NCBI RefSeq assembly: GCF_005765165.1
Contig: NZ_VCIW01000012.1
Coordinates: forward strand, 62,001 to 126,000
DNA from: Paenibacillus antri
GTDB taxonomy: Bacteria; Bacillota; Bacilli; Paenibacillales; YIM-B00363
Direction of reading: 5' to 3'
DNA length: 64,000 nucleotides
In this document: one piece after another, positions 15,059 to 22,807 of the stretch
Numbering within the stretch: position 1 is the first letter of the stretch
Layout of the letters: each line of letters starts with the position of its first letter
Program-made: the position numbers and the translations under genes
Notes under the pieces: model-generated
Told to the model about the DNA's origin: nothing
Databases searched by the model: none
The model's input: the letters and a program-made list of their open reading frames with translations, nothing else

Positions 15059-15793
15059 ATGACGACTTCGATCCCCGAATCGCCCGGGGAGCATAACGCG
15101 CTCGCCTTGTTAGCCCGGATCGGTCCCGAGCTGCGCGCATACTGCCGATCGTTATGCGGCGACGATTGGGAGGCCGACGATCTGGCGCAGGAAGCGACCT
15201 TGAAGACGATCGACCGGTGGAGAGCGGAGCCGGCTCGACCGTTGACCAAGGCCTACGTCTATCGCGCGGCCCGCAACGTATGGATCGATCGCTGCCGCAG
15301 CCGCGCCCGCCGGCCGGCCGTGCCGCTGGAGACGCTGGGGCGGGAGCCCGCCGCGGCGGAAGCGCCGGACCCGGCGGCGACGCGGGAGCTGTTGGAGCGG
15401 CTGATGCGGTTGCTGCCGCCGAAGCCGTTCGTCGCGCTGCTGCTGTGCGACGTCTTCGGCTGGACCGCCGGCGAGGCGGGCGCGCGCATCGACATGGCCG
15501 AAGGCGCCGTCCAAGCGACGTTATCCCGGGCGCGCCGGCGGCTTCGGGAGCTCGCGGACCTCGGCGGAAGCGAGCGGCCGCCGCCGGAAGCCGGCGCCGC
15601 CGGCGCGTCCGCCGGCCTGCTCGAGGCGGCGGCCGAAGCGTTCCGCCGGCACGATCCGCATCTGATTTACGACGCTTACCTCCGCATTCGCGAAAGCGGT
15701 TCCCGGATGACGGACGTTCGCGTTCGGGAAGGCCGGTTGTACTTCGCGATTCGAGACCGAGACGGCATCTCGGTCATGATCGGCTGCGACTGA
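15059..15793 (+). CDS. ECF-like RNA polymerase sigma factor
   Basis: A 244-residue sigma-70 family protein. Region 2 is ELRAYCRSLCGDDWEADDLAQEATLKTIDRW (about 20-52). Region 4 is LLPPKPFVALLLCDVFGWTAGEAGARIDMAEGAVQATLSRARRRL (about 115-160). A 75-residue C-terminal extension (AEAFRRHDPHLIYDAYLRIRESG) replaces the usual short end. No anti-sigma factor gene adjoins it, so control may lie in the extension, as proposed for ECF sigma factors with C-terminal domains. Start ATG 15059 with AGAGGGTG 8 nt upstream; a GTG at 15047 is possible. Confidence 0.85.
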   Translation: MTTSIPESPGEHNALALLARIGPELRAYCRSLCGDDWEADDLAQEATLKTIDRWRAEPARPLTKAYVYRAARNVWIDRCRSRARRPAVPLETLGREPAAAEAPDPAATRELLERLMRLLPPKPFVALLLCDVFGWTAGEAGARIDMAEGAVQATLSRARRRLRELADLGGSERPPPEAGAAGASAGLLEAAAEAFRRHDPHLIYDAYLRIRESGSRMTDVRVREGRLYFAIRDRDGISVMIGCD

Positions 15794-15876
15794 ATCGGGA
15801 GGTACGGAACTTTTTTATGCGGGGTTGTATGGTTTCGGGGTTCGGCGTCGTTATATGAGTCGGAGGTGGATATTCG

Positions 15877-16272
15877 ATGCTTCAATCGTTGGAACACGTT
15901 CAAATTCCGGTGCGGCGCATGGATCGGGCGATCGACTGGTACGTCGAGCGGCTGGGGTTTCGGCTGCAGGGACGAGACGGCGACCGGATCGCGTTCCTGA
16001 CGCTGCCCGAAGGGCCGATGCTCATGCTCTGGGAGACGGAGGACGAGACGGCGGCCAAGTTCGCGGTGAACGGAGTCGACTTCCCGGTGCTGCTGTACCG
16101 GACGGATCGCATTCGCGAGCTGCGCGATCGGCTCGAGGCGTGCGGCGCGCCGATTCAAGCGTACCGGGACGAAGGCATGTTTTGGGTGCTGAAGTGGTAC
16201 GATCCTGAAGGCAACTTATGGGGCGCGCTGCAGATGAATCCGAGTCGGGAGGAGGCGTCGCTCGATGTTTGA
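15877..16272 (+). CDS. VOC family protein (single domain)
   Basis: 131 residues, first gene of a four-gene operon. Glyoxalase-like halves are LEHVQIPVRRMDRAIDWYVERLGFRLQ and VLKWYDPEGNLWGALQMN. The residue at the usual C-terminal metal-ligand position is Ala (GALQMN) rather than Glu, so enzymatic metal binding is doubtful and a ligand-binding role is possible. Ribosome-binding site GGAGGTGG. The last 8 bp overlap the next gene. Confidence 0.87.
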   Translation: MLQSLEHVQIPVRRMDRAIDWYVERLGFRLQGRDGDRIAFLTLPEGPMLMLWETEDETAAKFAVNGVDFPVLLYRTDRIRELRDRLEACGAPIQAYRDEGMFWVLKWYDPEGNLWGALQMNPSREEASLDV

Positions 16273-17062
16273 TCGGATCGATCGCGTCATTCTGCCCGTT
16301 CGCGATGCGTCGAAGTCGGCCGAACGGTACGAGCGGGAGTTCGAGTTTCGCGTCGCGAGAAGAGGAAGCCGGGAGATCGACCTGCAGGTGCATCGGGGCG
16401 AGACGCTGCTGACGCTGACGGAGCCCGAACCCGGCGAGCCGTTCCGCCCCTTGCCCTCGCTGCACCCGGAGGGACATGTGCCGTGCTTTAACTTCTACAC
16501 CCATTGGGAAGACTTGCACCGAGATTGGCTCGGCGGGCGGGGGCTGCCGACGACGGACGTCATGCGAACGCCGCACATGAACGTCTGCGAGATGACCGAC
16601 GGAGACGGGAACGCGGTCGGCATTTGCCACGAGAAGGCGTCCTCGCTGTATTTCACGCCTCCGGAAGGCCCGTTGGCTCCGATGTTCCACCGGGTGCTGG
16701 CGGCGTTCCTGCCGGTGCGGGACTTGGAGGCGTCCGTTCGCTGGTATACCGAAGCGCTCGGCTTCTCGCTGTTCAACCATTGGGGGGACGGGGCAGATCT
16801 GAAGGTCGGCGCCGGCGAGACGATCGTCACGATGATCCGCATGGACGAGCCGACGTTCCGGCGCGCGCGGGAGGGCGTGCGCGACCGTCCGTACTTTTCG
16901 CTTCGGACGGCGAGAATTCACGAGGCGTACCGCGCGATGGCCGCCATAGGGGCGACCGCGGACCGCTGCGCGGAGCAAGACGGCGTATCCCGCTTTCACG
17001 CGAGGTCGCCGGAAGGAATCATGATCCGAATATCGGAGAAGGAGCGTGTTCGCATTGGGTAA
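16265..17062 (+). CDS. Tandem-domain VOC protein
   Basis: 265 residues with two VOC domains: residues 1-125 (FDRIDRVILPVRDASKSAERYEREFEF) and 135-265 (LAAFLPVRDLEASVRWYTEALGFSLF, ending SPEGIMIRISEKERVRIG). Tandem VOC proteins such as extradiol dioxygenases and TioX-like resistance proteins build one active or binding site from two modules. Here substrate is unknown. The start overlaps the previous gene by 8 bp, with GGAGGAGG 9 nt upstream; the next gene overlaps its end in the same way. Confidence 0.85.
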   Translation: MFDRIDRVILPVRDASKSAERYEREFEFRVARRGSREIDLQVHRGETLLTLTEPEPGEPFRPLPSLHPEGHVPCFNFYTHWEDLHRDWLGGRGLPTTDVMRTPHMNVCEMTDGDGNAVGICHEKASSLYFTPPEGPLAPMFHRVLAAFLPVRDLEASVRWYTEALGFSLFNHWGDGADLKVGAGETIVTMIRMDEPTFRRAREGVRDRPYFSLRTARIHEAYRAMAAIGATADRCAEQDGVSRFHARSPEGIMIRISEKERVRIG

Positions 17063-18350
17063 CGCCGTCGGGGTATTGGAAGCGAAGATCGTATGGAAGG
17101 ACGCATTCACGGTCGTAGGAGAGAAAATTCGGTTCGATCCCTCGCGAGGGATGCCGCCTTCCGGGAACGACATCGCGAAGCTGTGGCCGCGGTTCAACGA
17201 GCGGGTGCCGGAAATCGGACATGTCGTCGGCGGCGCCTACGGGCTGTGCGTCTTCGACGCCGACGGCGTGCCGGGCGCGCCGTTCGATTACATCGCGGGC
17301 GTCGGCGTATCCCGGGCGGATCGGGTGCCGGAAGGGATGACGGCGCACACGGTGTCGGGCGGGCTGTACTGCGTCGTCACCCGGCAAGGCGTCATCGACG
17401 AGCTCGGCGCGACGTTCGACTATTTCTGGAAGGAATGGCTGCCGAACTCCGGTTACGTCTACGGCGGCGGCGTGGAGTACGAATATTACGACGAACGGTA
17501 TCGAGGGAACGACGATCCGGCCTCGGTCATGGACATCTGGTTCCCGATCCGGCCCGCGAAGGAAGCCCCCTTGGAAAATCGCGTCGCCAGCGTCTTCATT
17601 CACGTGACCGATTTGCGCCGAGCCGCGGACTGGTACAGCCGCCTGCTCGGACTTCCCGTTCTCGAAGAACGGCTGAACGGCGGTCCGGTGTATTGGTTCG
17701 ATCTCGGCGATACGGGGCTCGTCCTCGACAGCGACGCGTACCATCGGCAAGACCCGAGCTGGCGGGAGTCGATGATGCCGCGCATCATGTTCCCGGCGAA
17801 GGACATCGACGAGGCGTACAGGTACGTGAAGGAGCGGGGGACGCCGTTCTTCGAGCCGGAGCGGCACGGGACGATGGCGTACTTCAACTTCGCCGATCCG
17901 GAGGGCAACGCGCAGATGGTTTGCTGGACCGCGGCAGCGGAGGCCGCGCCGGCTTCGGCGTCGGGCGGCCCGATCCGGCCGCGCATCGGCGGCGCCTTCG
18001 TCGACGTGAAGGATATGCGGGCGACGGCTCGTTGGTATGCCGAGCTGCTAGGGGTCCCGTTCGACGAAAGCCAGGCGGGTTCGACGATCTATTCGATGCC
18101 CGTCACGCGCGGCGCGGCCTTGCTGTTGGACGGGAACCGCCATGCGAACGGCGAGTCGTTCACGGAAATTTGCTATTTCGAGACGGACGATTTCGAAGCG
18201 GCGCTCGCCTATGCGCGGGAGCAAGGCTTCGAGCCGGCGGGCGAGCCCGCGCGCTTCCCCGACCTGAGCGAGTTCGCGCTGCTCGACCCGGACGGCAATC
18301 GCATCGTTATCGCGCATATGAAGGGGACGGGAACGGAGGAGAGCGCATGA
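17055..18350 (+). CDS. GyrI-like / VOC / VOC fusion protein
   Basis: About 431 residues. The N-terminal 160 residues form a GyrI-like effector-binding domain (AraC_E_bind type): LPRFNERVPEIG-like helix region, YGLCVFDADG, DYIAGVGVSRADRVPEGMTAHTV, and a C-terminal YEYYDERYRGNDDPASVMDIWFPI. Two VOC domains follow (about 165-285, VASVFIHVTDLRRAADWYSRLLGLPV; about 310-430, GGAFVDVKDMRATARWYAELLGVPF). Start: AAGGAG is 10 nt before TTG 17055 but only 1 nt before GTG 17046, so TTG is preferred, giving the same 8-bp overlap seen at the previous junction. Function unknown; all three modules bind small molecules. Confidence 0.82.
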   Translation: MGNAVGVLEAKIVWKDAFTVVGEKIRFDPSRGMPPSGNDIAKLWPRFNERVPEIGHVVGGAYGLCVFDADGVPGAPFDYIAGVGVSRADRVPEGMTAHTVSGGLYCVVTRQGVIDELGATFDYFWKEWLPNSGYVYGGGVEYEYYDERYRGNDDPASVMDIWFPIRPAKEAPLENRVASVFIHVTDLRRAADWYSRLLGLPVLEERLNGGPVYWFDLGDTGLVLDSDAYHRQDPSWRESMMPRIMFPAKDIDEAYRYVKERGTPFFEPERHGTMAYFNFADPEGNAQMVCWTAAAEAAPASASGGPIRPRIGGAFVDVKDMRATARWYAELLGVPFDESQAGSTIYSMPVTRGAALLLDGNRHANGESFTEICYFETDDFEAALAYAREQGFEPAGEPARFPDLSEFALLDPDGNRIVIAHMKGTGTEESA

Positions 18351-19825
18351 ACGTCGAGATCGTAACGAGACCCGAGCTGAAGGCGGCCGCGATCCGGGTG
18401 CCGCGCGACGGAACCCGCGTGCGGCAAGCGTGGAAGGAGCTCGAGACGCTGTTGAGCGGCCATCCCGCCTTGACGGATCGAGCGAACGGGTACGTGTTTA
18501 TTCCGGAGTGGCAGTGGGCGACGGAGGTTACGACGCTTTGGGTAGGCGTGGCGGTCGCCTCGTTCGACGGGCTGCCAAGCGGCTTGGAGACGTTGACGAT
18601 TCCAGAGAAGACGTTCGCGAGAGTTCGCGTGCAAGGCGACGCGGCGATGATGCATGCGACGTACGCAGCCCTCGGGGAGTGGTTCCGAACGGGACCGTAC
18701 GAGCGGGACGTCGAGGAAGGCTCGTTCGGCTACGAACGGAATCGGCTCGAGCCGGTCAATCCGTTCCATATTCCGGCGAACGTCATCGATACGTTCGATT
18801 ACGATATTTACGCGCCGATGAAGGGGCTCAAGAAGGACGGACATCCCGGCTTCCCCGGCGTGATCGGCGCGGAGGTGCGCAAAGGGCCGGACCGCCGGAT
18901 CGTCGGGCTGGAGATGTCCGTCGTCGATCAGAAGCGGATGCGGCCGGAGGTCGAGATCCCACGCTTCTGGCAGCGCGTCATGCCTCGGCTGGGCGAAATC
19001 CGCGATCGCAAGCGACCCTACGCGACGATCGGGTTGTTCGAATACGAGCCGCCGTTCGGACCCGGGCAGGACTTCCGATATTTGGCGGGCGCGGAGATCG
19101 AGCTCGATTCCGAAGCGCCGCTGCCGGAAGGCATGACGGAGCGGACGATCCCGGCCGGCGAGTTCCTGGCCGTGACGTACCGCGGCAAGGCGGACGGCTT
19201 CGGGAGGGCGTGGGATTTCTTCCACGGGTATTGGTTCCCCCAGCAGACGGCTTACGACGCGATCGACGAGTTCGAGTACGAACGGCATGACGAGAGATTT
19301 CTCGGGACGGATCGGGAGGAGTCGGTGTTCGAGCTTCATTTCCCGTTGCGTCCGAGAACTCGGGATTCGCGGCTGACGGAGAAGATCGTGGTCGACGAGA
19401 AGGGCGGACACGCGCTGCAAGATTTGCGCGGCGAGAACGTGCGGATGGTCAGCTTCCAAGGGGCGTCCCTGCACGGCATCGACATGCGGGAGGCGAAGCT
19501 GCGCCACGTCAACTTCGTAGGATCCGAATGGGAGCATATTTATTTCGCCGACGTGCGCATCAACATGACCCAAATGGGCGGCACCGTATTCGAGAACATC
19601 CGCCGTCCGGACGCGGCGGCGAGCCGCCTCGACGCGGAGCCGGGCACCGACGGCTGGGTGAACGTCGAGCCGGTGACGTTCCGCGACAGCGATCTGAGCG
19701 AAGCGCGCTTCGAGAACTGCGATCTGCGGGACGTCTCTCTGGACGGCTGCCGGATCGAAGGGATGCGCATCGACGGCATCCCGGTCGACGCGCTGCTGGC
19801 GGCTTATCGTTCGAAGCAAGGCTGA
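18347..19825 (+). CDS. Tandem GyrI-like domains fused to pentapeptide repeats
   Basis: 492 residues. Two GyrI-like effector-binding domains (about 1-150 and 165-340) are followed by a linker and a pentapeptide-repeat region (about 355-480: DLRGENVRMVSFQGASLHGIDMREAKLRHVNF, then DSDLSEARFENCDLRDVSLDGC). GyrI-like domains bind xenobiotics; pentapeptide proteins such as Qnr and MfpA mimic DNA and protect gyrase. Both link to gyrase inhibitors, so a gyrase-protection role is a reasonable but unproven guess. The start overlaps the previous stop as ATGA. A longer frame upstream is out of register with the real genes and was rejected. Confidence 0.85.
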   Translation: MNVEIVTRPELKAAAIRVPRDGTRVRQAWKELETLLSGHPALTDRANGYVFIPEWQWATEVTTLWVGVAVASFDGLPSGLETLTIPEKTFARVRVQGDAAMMHATYAALGEWFRTGPYERDVEEGSFGYERNRLEPVNPFHIPANVIDTFDYDIYAPMKGLKKDGHPGFPGVIGAEVRKGPDRRIVGLEMSVVDQKRMRPEVEIPRFWQRVMPRLGEIRDRKRPYATIGLFEYEPPFGPGQDFRYLAGAEIELDSEAPLPEGMTERTIPAGEFLAVTYRGKADGFGRAWDFFHGYWFPQQTAYDAIDEFEYERHDERFLGTDREESVFELHFPLRPRTRDSRLTEKIVVDEKGGHALQDLRGENVRMVSFQGASLHGIDMREAKLRHVNFVGSEWEHIYFADVRINMTQMGGTVFENIRRPDAAASRLDAEPGTDGWVNVEPVTFRDSDLSEARFENCDLRDVSLDGCRIEGMRIDGIPVDALLAAYRSKQG

Positions 19826-19841
19826 TCGCGGCGCTTGCACG

Positions 19842-20564
19842 TTAGAGACGGTCGACCTCGACGAAGCCGGCCATCCGCCGCGCCTGATACCGAATCGGCG
19901 ACGAGCCGCCGACGAGAATCGCGTTGCGTTGGTCCGCCGCGTTCGCGGACGGGAGCACGAACGCTTTCGCGTAGGCGAATTCGGCGCGGAGCGCCGCGAA
20001 TACGGACGACGTTCGGAGGTCCCGTTCCCCGCGCACGGTCACGTTGAACAACGCCGCGCCGCGGTCGTCGAGCTTCTCCCGCGCGAGCCGGAAGAAGTCC
20101 GCGTCGACGAGCCGATCCGGCACGCCGTCTTCGGTGAAGGCGTCCACGACGACGAAGTCGAGCGACTGCGGCGCCTCGCGCTCCAAGAGGAGCCGCCCGT
20201 CGCCGATGACCGGCGGTACGCCGCGATATCCGAAGTGCGACGCGCTCAGCTCGGCCACGTCCGCGTCCAGCTCCGCGATGCGAAGCCGCTTGCCCTGCAA
20301 GCGGCCGGGCATTGTCCCGACGCCGTGACCGATCAGGAAGACGTCCTCGAACGTCGGATCCGTACACTCCATCACGTGCAGCATCGCCCGCGGATACTCC
20401 AGCACGAATCGATCGGGATCGGACAGATCGATCGCCCCTTGCACGGCCGCCTCCGAGAACGCCAACACCCGAAACCTTCCCCGCTCGCCGTATAATTCCG
20501 TCGTCTCGTAGACGGTTAGGGATTGATCGGGGGATGTCCTTTTCCAAATCACATTCACATTCAC
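19842..20564 (-). CDS. Spermidine synthase-like methyltransferase-fold protein
   Basis: 240 residues with a Rossmann-type spermidine/spermine synthase domain: RAMLHVMECTDPTFEDVFLIGHGVGTMPGRL (nucleotide loop), LRIAELDADVAELSASHFG (acidic residue at the end of strand 2) and DFVVVDAFTEDGVPDRL. The usual aminopropyl-acceptor residues are not obvious, so it may not make polyamines. Start is GTG 20564 with GGAGG 9 nt upstream; two further in-frame GTG codons follow. It is convergent with the GyrI/VOC operon and divergent from an ArsR gene. Confidence 0.8.
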   Translation of the reverse strand: MNVNVIWKRTSPDQSLTVYETTELYGERGRFRVLAFSEAAVQGAIDLSDPDRFVLEYPRAMLHVMECTDPTFEDVFLIGHGVGTMPGRLQGKRLRIAELDADVAELSASHFGYRGVPPVIGDGRLLLEREAPQSLDFVVVDAFTEDGVPDRLVDADFFRLAREKLDDRGAALFNVTVRGERDLRTSSVFAALRAEFAYAKAFVLPSANAADQRNAILVGGSSPIRYQARRMAGFVEVDRL

Positions 20565-20757
20565 TACTCGAAGCCTCCAGCGCAACCGATATGGACTCCT
20601 TACCAAGGAGAGCGTCACCCTAGAAGGTAGGTCTAAACAAGAACATATATACCATGACGGATCAGGGCAGACAAGCATGAACGCGGAACGACCGCTGGCG
20701 ATATTGGGGTCGAACGAGCGATAATCGCCCTCCTTAATCATGTACGCCGCGATCCTA

Positions 20758-20795
20758 AATATTCCTTGACAAGAATATTCCGAGAGGGATATATT
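20758..20795 (+). promoter_or_regulatory. Promoter with GAATATTCC operator upstream of arsR
   Basis: TTGACA (20766-20771), 18 bp, TATATT (20790-20795). The inverted repeat AATATTC-N8-GAATATT (20758-20779) encloses the -35. The run TATTCCTTnACAnGAATATTCC is shared with the DUF1801 promoter at 14016-14045. Confidence 0.7.
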
Positions 20796-20801
20796 ATGGT
20801 C

Positions 20802-21134
20802 ATGAACAACACATGGAGCGCTCTTGCCGAGCCGAATCGATTGCACATTGTCGAACTGTTGGGTAGCGGTCCCCTCTCCGTGGGGGAGATCGCGGATCGA
20901 CTGGGGCTGCGGCAGCCGCAAGTATCGAAGCATCTCCGGGTTCTTGCCGATGCCGGCATCGTCGAGGCGCGAGCGGTCGCCAACCGGAGGATGTACAGCC
21001 TGCGGCTCGAACCGTTCCAGGCGCTGGACGCGTGGCTGAAGACGTTCCGTCACGTGACGAACCAGCGGCTCGATCATCTGGAGAGATACTTGCGTGTGCT
21101 GCAAGGCATGGATGCGACGCGCGAAGACGAATGA
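20802..21134 (+). CDS. ArsR family regulator
   Basis: A 110-residue winged-helix regulator: WSALAEPNRLHIVELLGSGPLSVGEIADRLGLRQPQVSKHLRVLADAGIVEARAVANRRMYSLRLEPFQALDAWL. It lacks metal-binding Cys pairs. The promoter's +1 would fall on ATG 20802, so the mRNA may be leaderless. An alternative ATG at 20796 has an AGAGGG 7 nt upstream and would need a different start site. Probably autoregulatory through the GAATATTCC inverted repeat in its promoter, and a candidate regulator of the DUF1801 gene at 13626. Its usual downstream partner seems to have decayed. Confidence 0.9.
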   Translation: MNNTWSALAEPNRLHIVELLGSGPLSVGEIADRLGLRQPQVSKHLRVLADAGIVEARAVANRRMYSLRLEPFQALDAWLKTFRHVTNQRLDHLERYLRVLQGMDATREDE

Positions 21135-21219
21135 CGATTCCACGCGAAGGGAAGGAAGGCGAGACGCACGACGCGTTCGAGAAGCTGTCCGCGGGCGGAG
21201 CATTCTATTTCGAAACTAT

Positions 21220-21305
21220 GTAAACAACCAGGATCAGTCGCGGGATTTCTTTACGGAGAAGCTGGGGTTTCAGGTGATCGACGAGGTCGTCATCGAGGAA
21301 ACCGG
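21220..21305 (+). pseudogene. VOC-family gene fragment
   Basis: The frame reads NYVNNQDQSRDFFTEKLGFQ followed by VIDEVVIEE, a clear N-terminal VOC/glyoxalase stretch (strand, then helix DFFTEKLGF). It has no start codon of its own and runs straight into the terminator hairpin of the MFS gene. The preceding 85 bases hold another short, unrecognised frame. The VOC gene lost its remaining 80-90 residues, presumably by a deletion joining arsR to the MFS terminator. Confidence 0.65.
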
Positions 21306-21306
21306 C

Positions 21307-21341
21307 AAAAAAGGCGGGCAGGGATCGAGTCCCTGCCCGCC
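21307..21341 (-). terminator. Rho-independent terminator of the MFS gene
   Basis: The 11-bp perfect stem GGCGGGCAGGG/CCCTGCCCGCC has a 7-nt loop; on the minus strand it is followed by TTTTTT. Confidence 0.85.
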
Positions 21342-21345
21342 CCTT

Positions 21346-22542
21346 CTATTTAGCGGCGAAACGTACGCTTTCTTGAATGCGCCTGGAAGCCGGCACGAAG
21401 TAAAGCAGGAACGCGGCGCAGAGGACGGCGATGAAGCCGTACCCGCCGAAGACGTCCCAACGGGCGGAGCACCAGCCGAAGCCGAGGCCGACGGCCGTCG
21501 CGACCCCGTTCCCGGCCAACGATTGGAACGAGTCGATCGTCGCCCGCATCGTTCCGTCGATCCGATGATGCAGATAGCCGGTCGCGAGCGGGTTGACGAC
21601 GCCGGAGGCGAAGCAGACGGCCAGCAGCGCCGCCGCGCCGGCGAGTCCGGGAGCGGCCGCGACGAAGCCGAGGCCGAGGGCGAACGCCGCTACGATGGCG
21701 GCGAGCAGCGCGCGGGTAGGGATGCGGCGCCGCAGCGAGTCGGCGAGCAGGCTGCCCGGCAGCTGAAGCGCTAGCAGCGCCGCCGAGAACGGGCCGAACC
21801 ACGCGAGCGGCACCTCGAATCGGTCGAGGTATAGCTGCCAGAACTCGTCGACATAGTCGAACGAGGCGCCGACGACCATCGCGGCGACGAGTACGAGCCG
21901 CACGTCGCCGCGGCTTCGGAAGAAGCGCCATGCTTCCGCGACGTACCGGCGAATCGGGATCGCTTCGTCCTTCTCCTCCGCCGAGACGGGCGGCTCGACG
22001 AGCGTCAGCGCGAAGCCGAGGCCGGCGACGGCTCCGATCAAGGACAACCAATAATTGAGCTCGAGGTCGAATCGGCCGGCGAGCCATCCGCCGCTCAGCG
22101 CGGCGAGAATGGCCGCGCCGAAGTCGATGCCGTTCAGCCGCCCGAGCTTCTGCTCGAAGAGCTGTTCCCGGCCGTGGCGGCGCAACGAATCGTACAACAG
22201 CGCGTTCTCCGAGCCGCTGCTCGCGGCGGAGGCGATGCCGGCCAAGACGACCACCGCCGCGAAGTGCCAGAACGTCTGCGCATACAGCAAAATCAAAAAT
22301 TCCGCGCATCCGAGCGCGGCTGCGGACACGATCAGCTTCTTCCGTCCGAACCGGTCCGCCAGAATCCCGGTAGGCACCTCCAACAGAACGATCGTGACGG
22401 CGTACAAAATTTCGGTGTAAACGACATGCTCGATCGTCATGCCGCGTTGTTCCCAGAACAGCCGCTCGATGACGTAAGCGGGGATCAGGCTCTGAAAGAA
22501 GCGCGCCCCGTACAGCTTCCATACGTTGTTCATTGCGTTCAT
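21346..22542 (-). CDS. MFS transporter (12 helices)
   Basis: 398 residues. The major-facilitator motif A is present as GILADRFGRKKLIVSAAALG between helices 2 and 3, and about twelve hydrophobic segments can be counted. The N-terminus (YGARFFQSLIPAYVIERLFWEQRGMT) resembles MFS proteins of unknown substrate in Bacillales. A central cytoplasmic loop (SAEEKDEAIPIRRY) divides the halves. Two ATG codons 9 bp apart compete as start; GGGAG lies 13 nt before the first. Single gene with its own terminator; substrate not predictable. Confidence 0.88.
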   Translation of the reverse strand: MNAMNNVWKLYGARFFQSLIPAYVIERLFWEQRGMTIEHVVYTEILYAVTIVLLEVPTGILADRFGRKKLIVSAAALGCAEFLILLYAQTFWHFAAVVVLAGIASAASSGSENALLYDSLRRHGREQLFEQKLGRLNGIDFGAAILAALSGGWLAGRFDLELNYWLSLIGAVAGLGFALTLVEPPVSAEEKDEAIPIRRYVAEAWRFFRSRGDVRLVLVAAMVVGASFDYVDEFWQLYLDRFEVPLAWFGPFSAALLALQLPGSLLADSLRRRIPTRALLAAIVAAFALGLGFVAAAPGLAGAAALLAVCFASGVVNPLATGYLHHRIDGTMRATIDSFQSLAGNGVATAVGLGFGWCSARWDVFGGYGFIAVLCAAFLLYFVPASRRIQESVRFAAK

Positions 22543-22762
22543 GCGGTTGCGTATGCTCCCTTCGTAACCTTCGTGTCGCGGTAAGCTAACGAACGGGTAC
22601 GACGGCGGCGGACGCGGCCTGCGGTGAACGACGGCGGATTAACAAGGAGGTCTGGCGAGCGTCATGTCGGGTTCGACTCCCTTCCGGCAAGGATGTTTCA
22701 TTATGTATTTCCATCGTACGGTACCGCGCCGCTAAGATCAAATCCGAAATGCACGCGCTTCC
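22543..22762. other. Gene-free stretch
   Basis: It contains a GGTTCGACTCCC string like a tRNA T-loop near 22668, but no acceptor or anticodon arm can be built around it. It presumably holds the MFS promoter; nothing else is recognised. Confidence 0.4.
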
Positions 22763-22796
22763 AAAAAAACCTCGACTCCAAGTAGAGTCGAGGTTT
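22763..22796 (-). terminator. Rho-independent terminator of the C40 peptidase gene
   Basis: The 12-bp perfect stem AAACCTCGACTC/GAGTCGAGGTTT has a 6-nt loop, followed on the minus strand by a run of seven T. Confidence 0.9.
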
Positions 22797-22807
22797 CGAC
22801 GTGCCTT

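Noticed and set aside
17093-18346. A long open frame joined in front of the 18347 gene, giving 910 codons
   Set aside because: It reads Arg-rich low-complexity sequence opposite the well-formed GyrI-VOC-VOC gene; the true gene starts at 18347 with an ATGA overlap.
22640-22700. A tRNA-like T-loop string (GGTTCGACTCCC)
   Set aside because: No 5-bp T-stem, acceptor stem or anticodon arm can be built around it.
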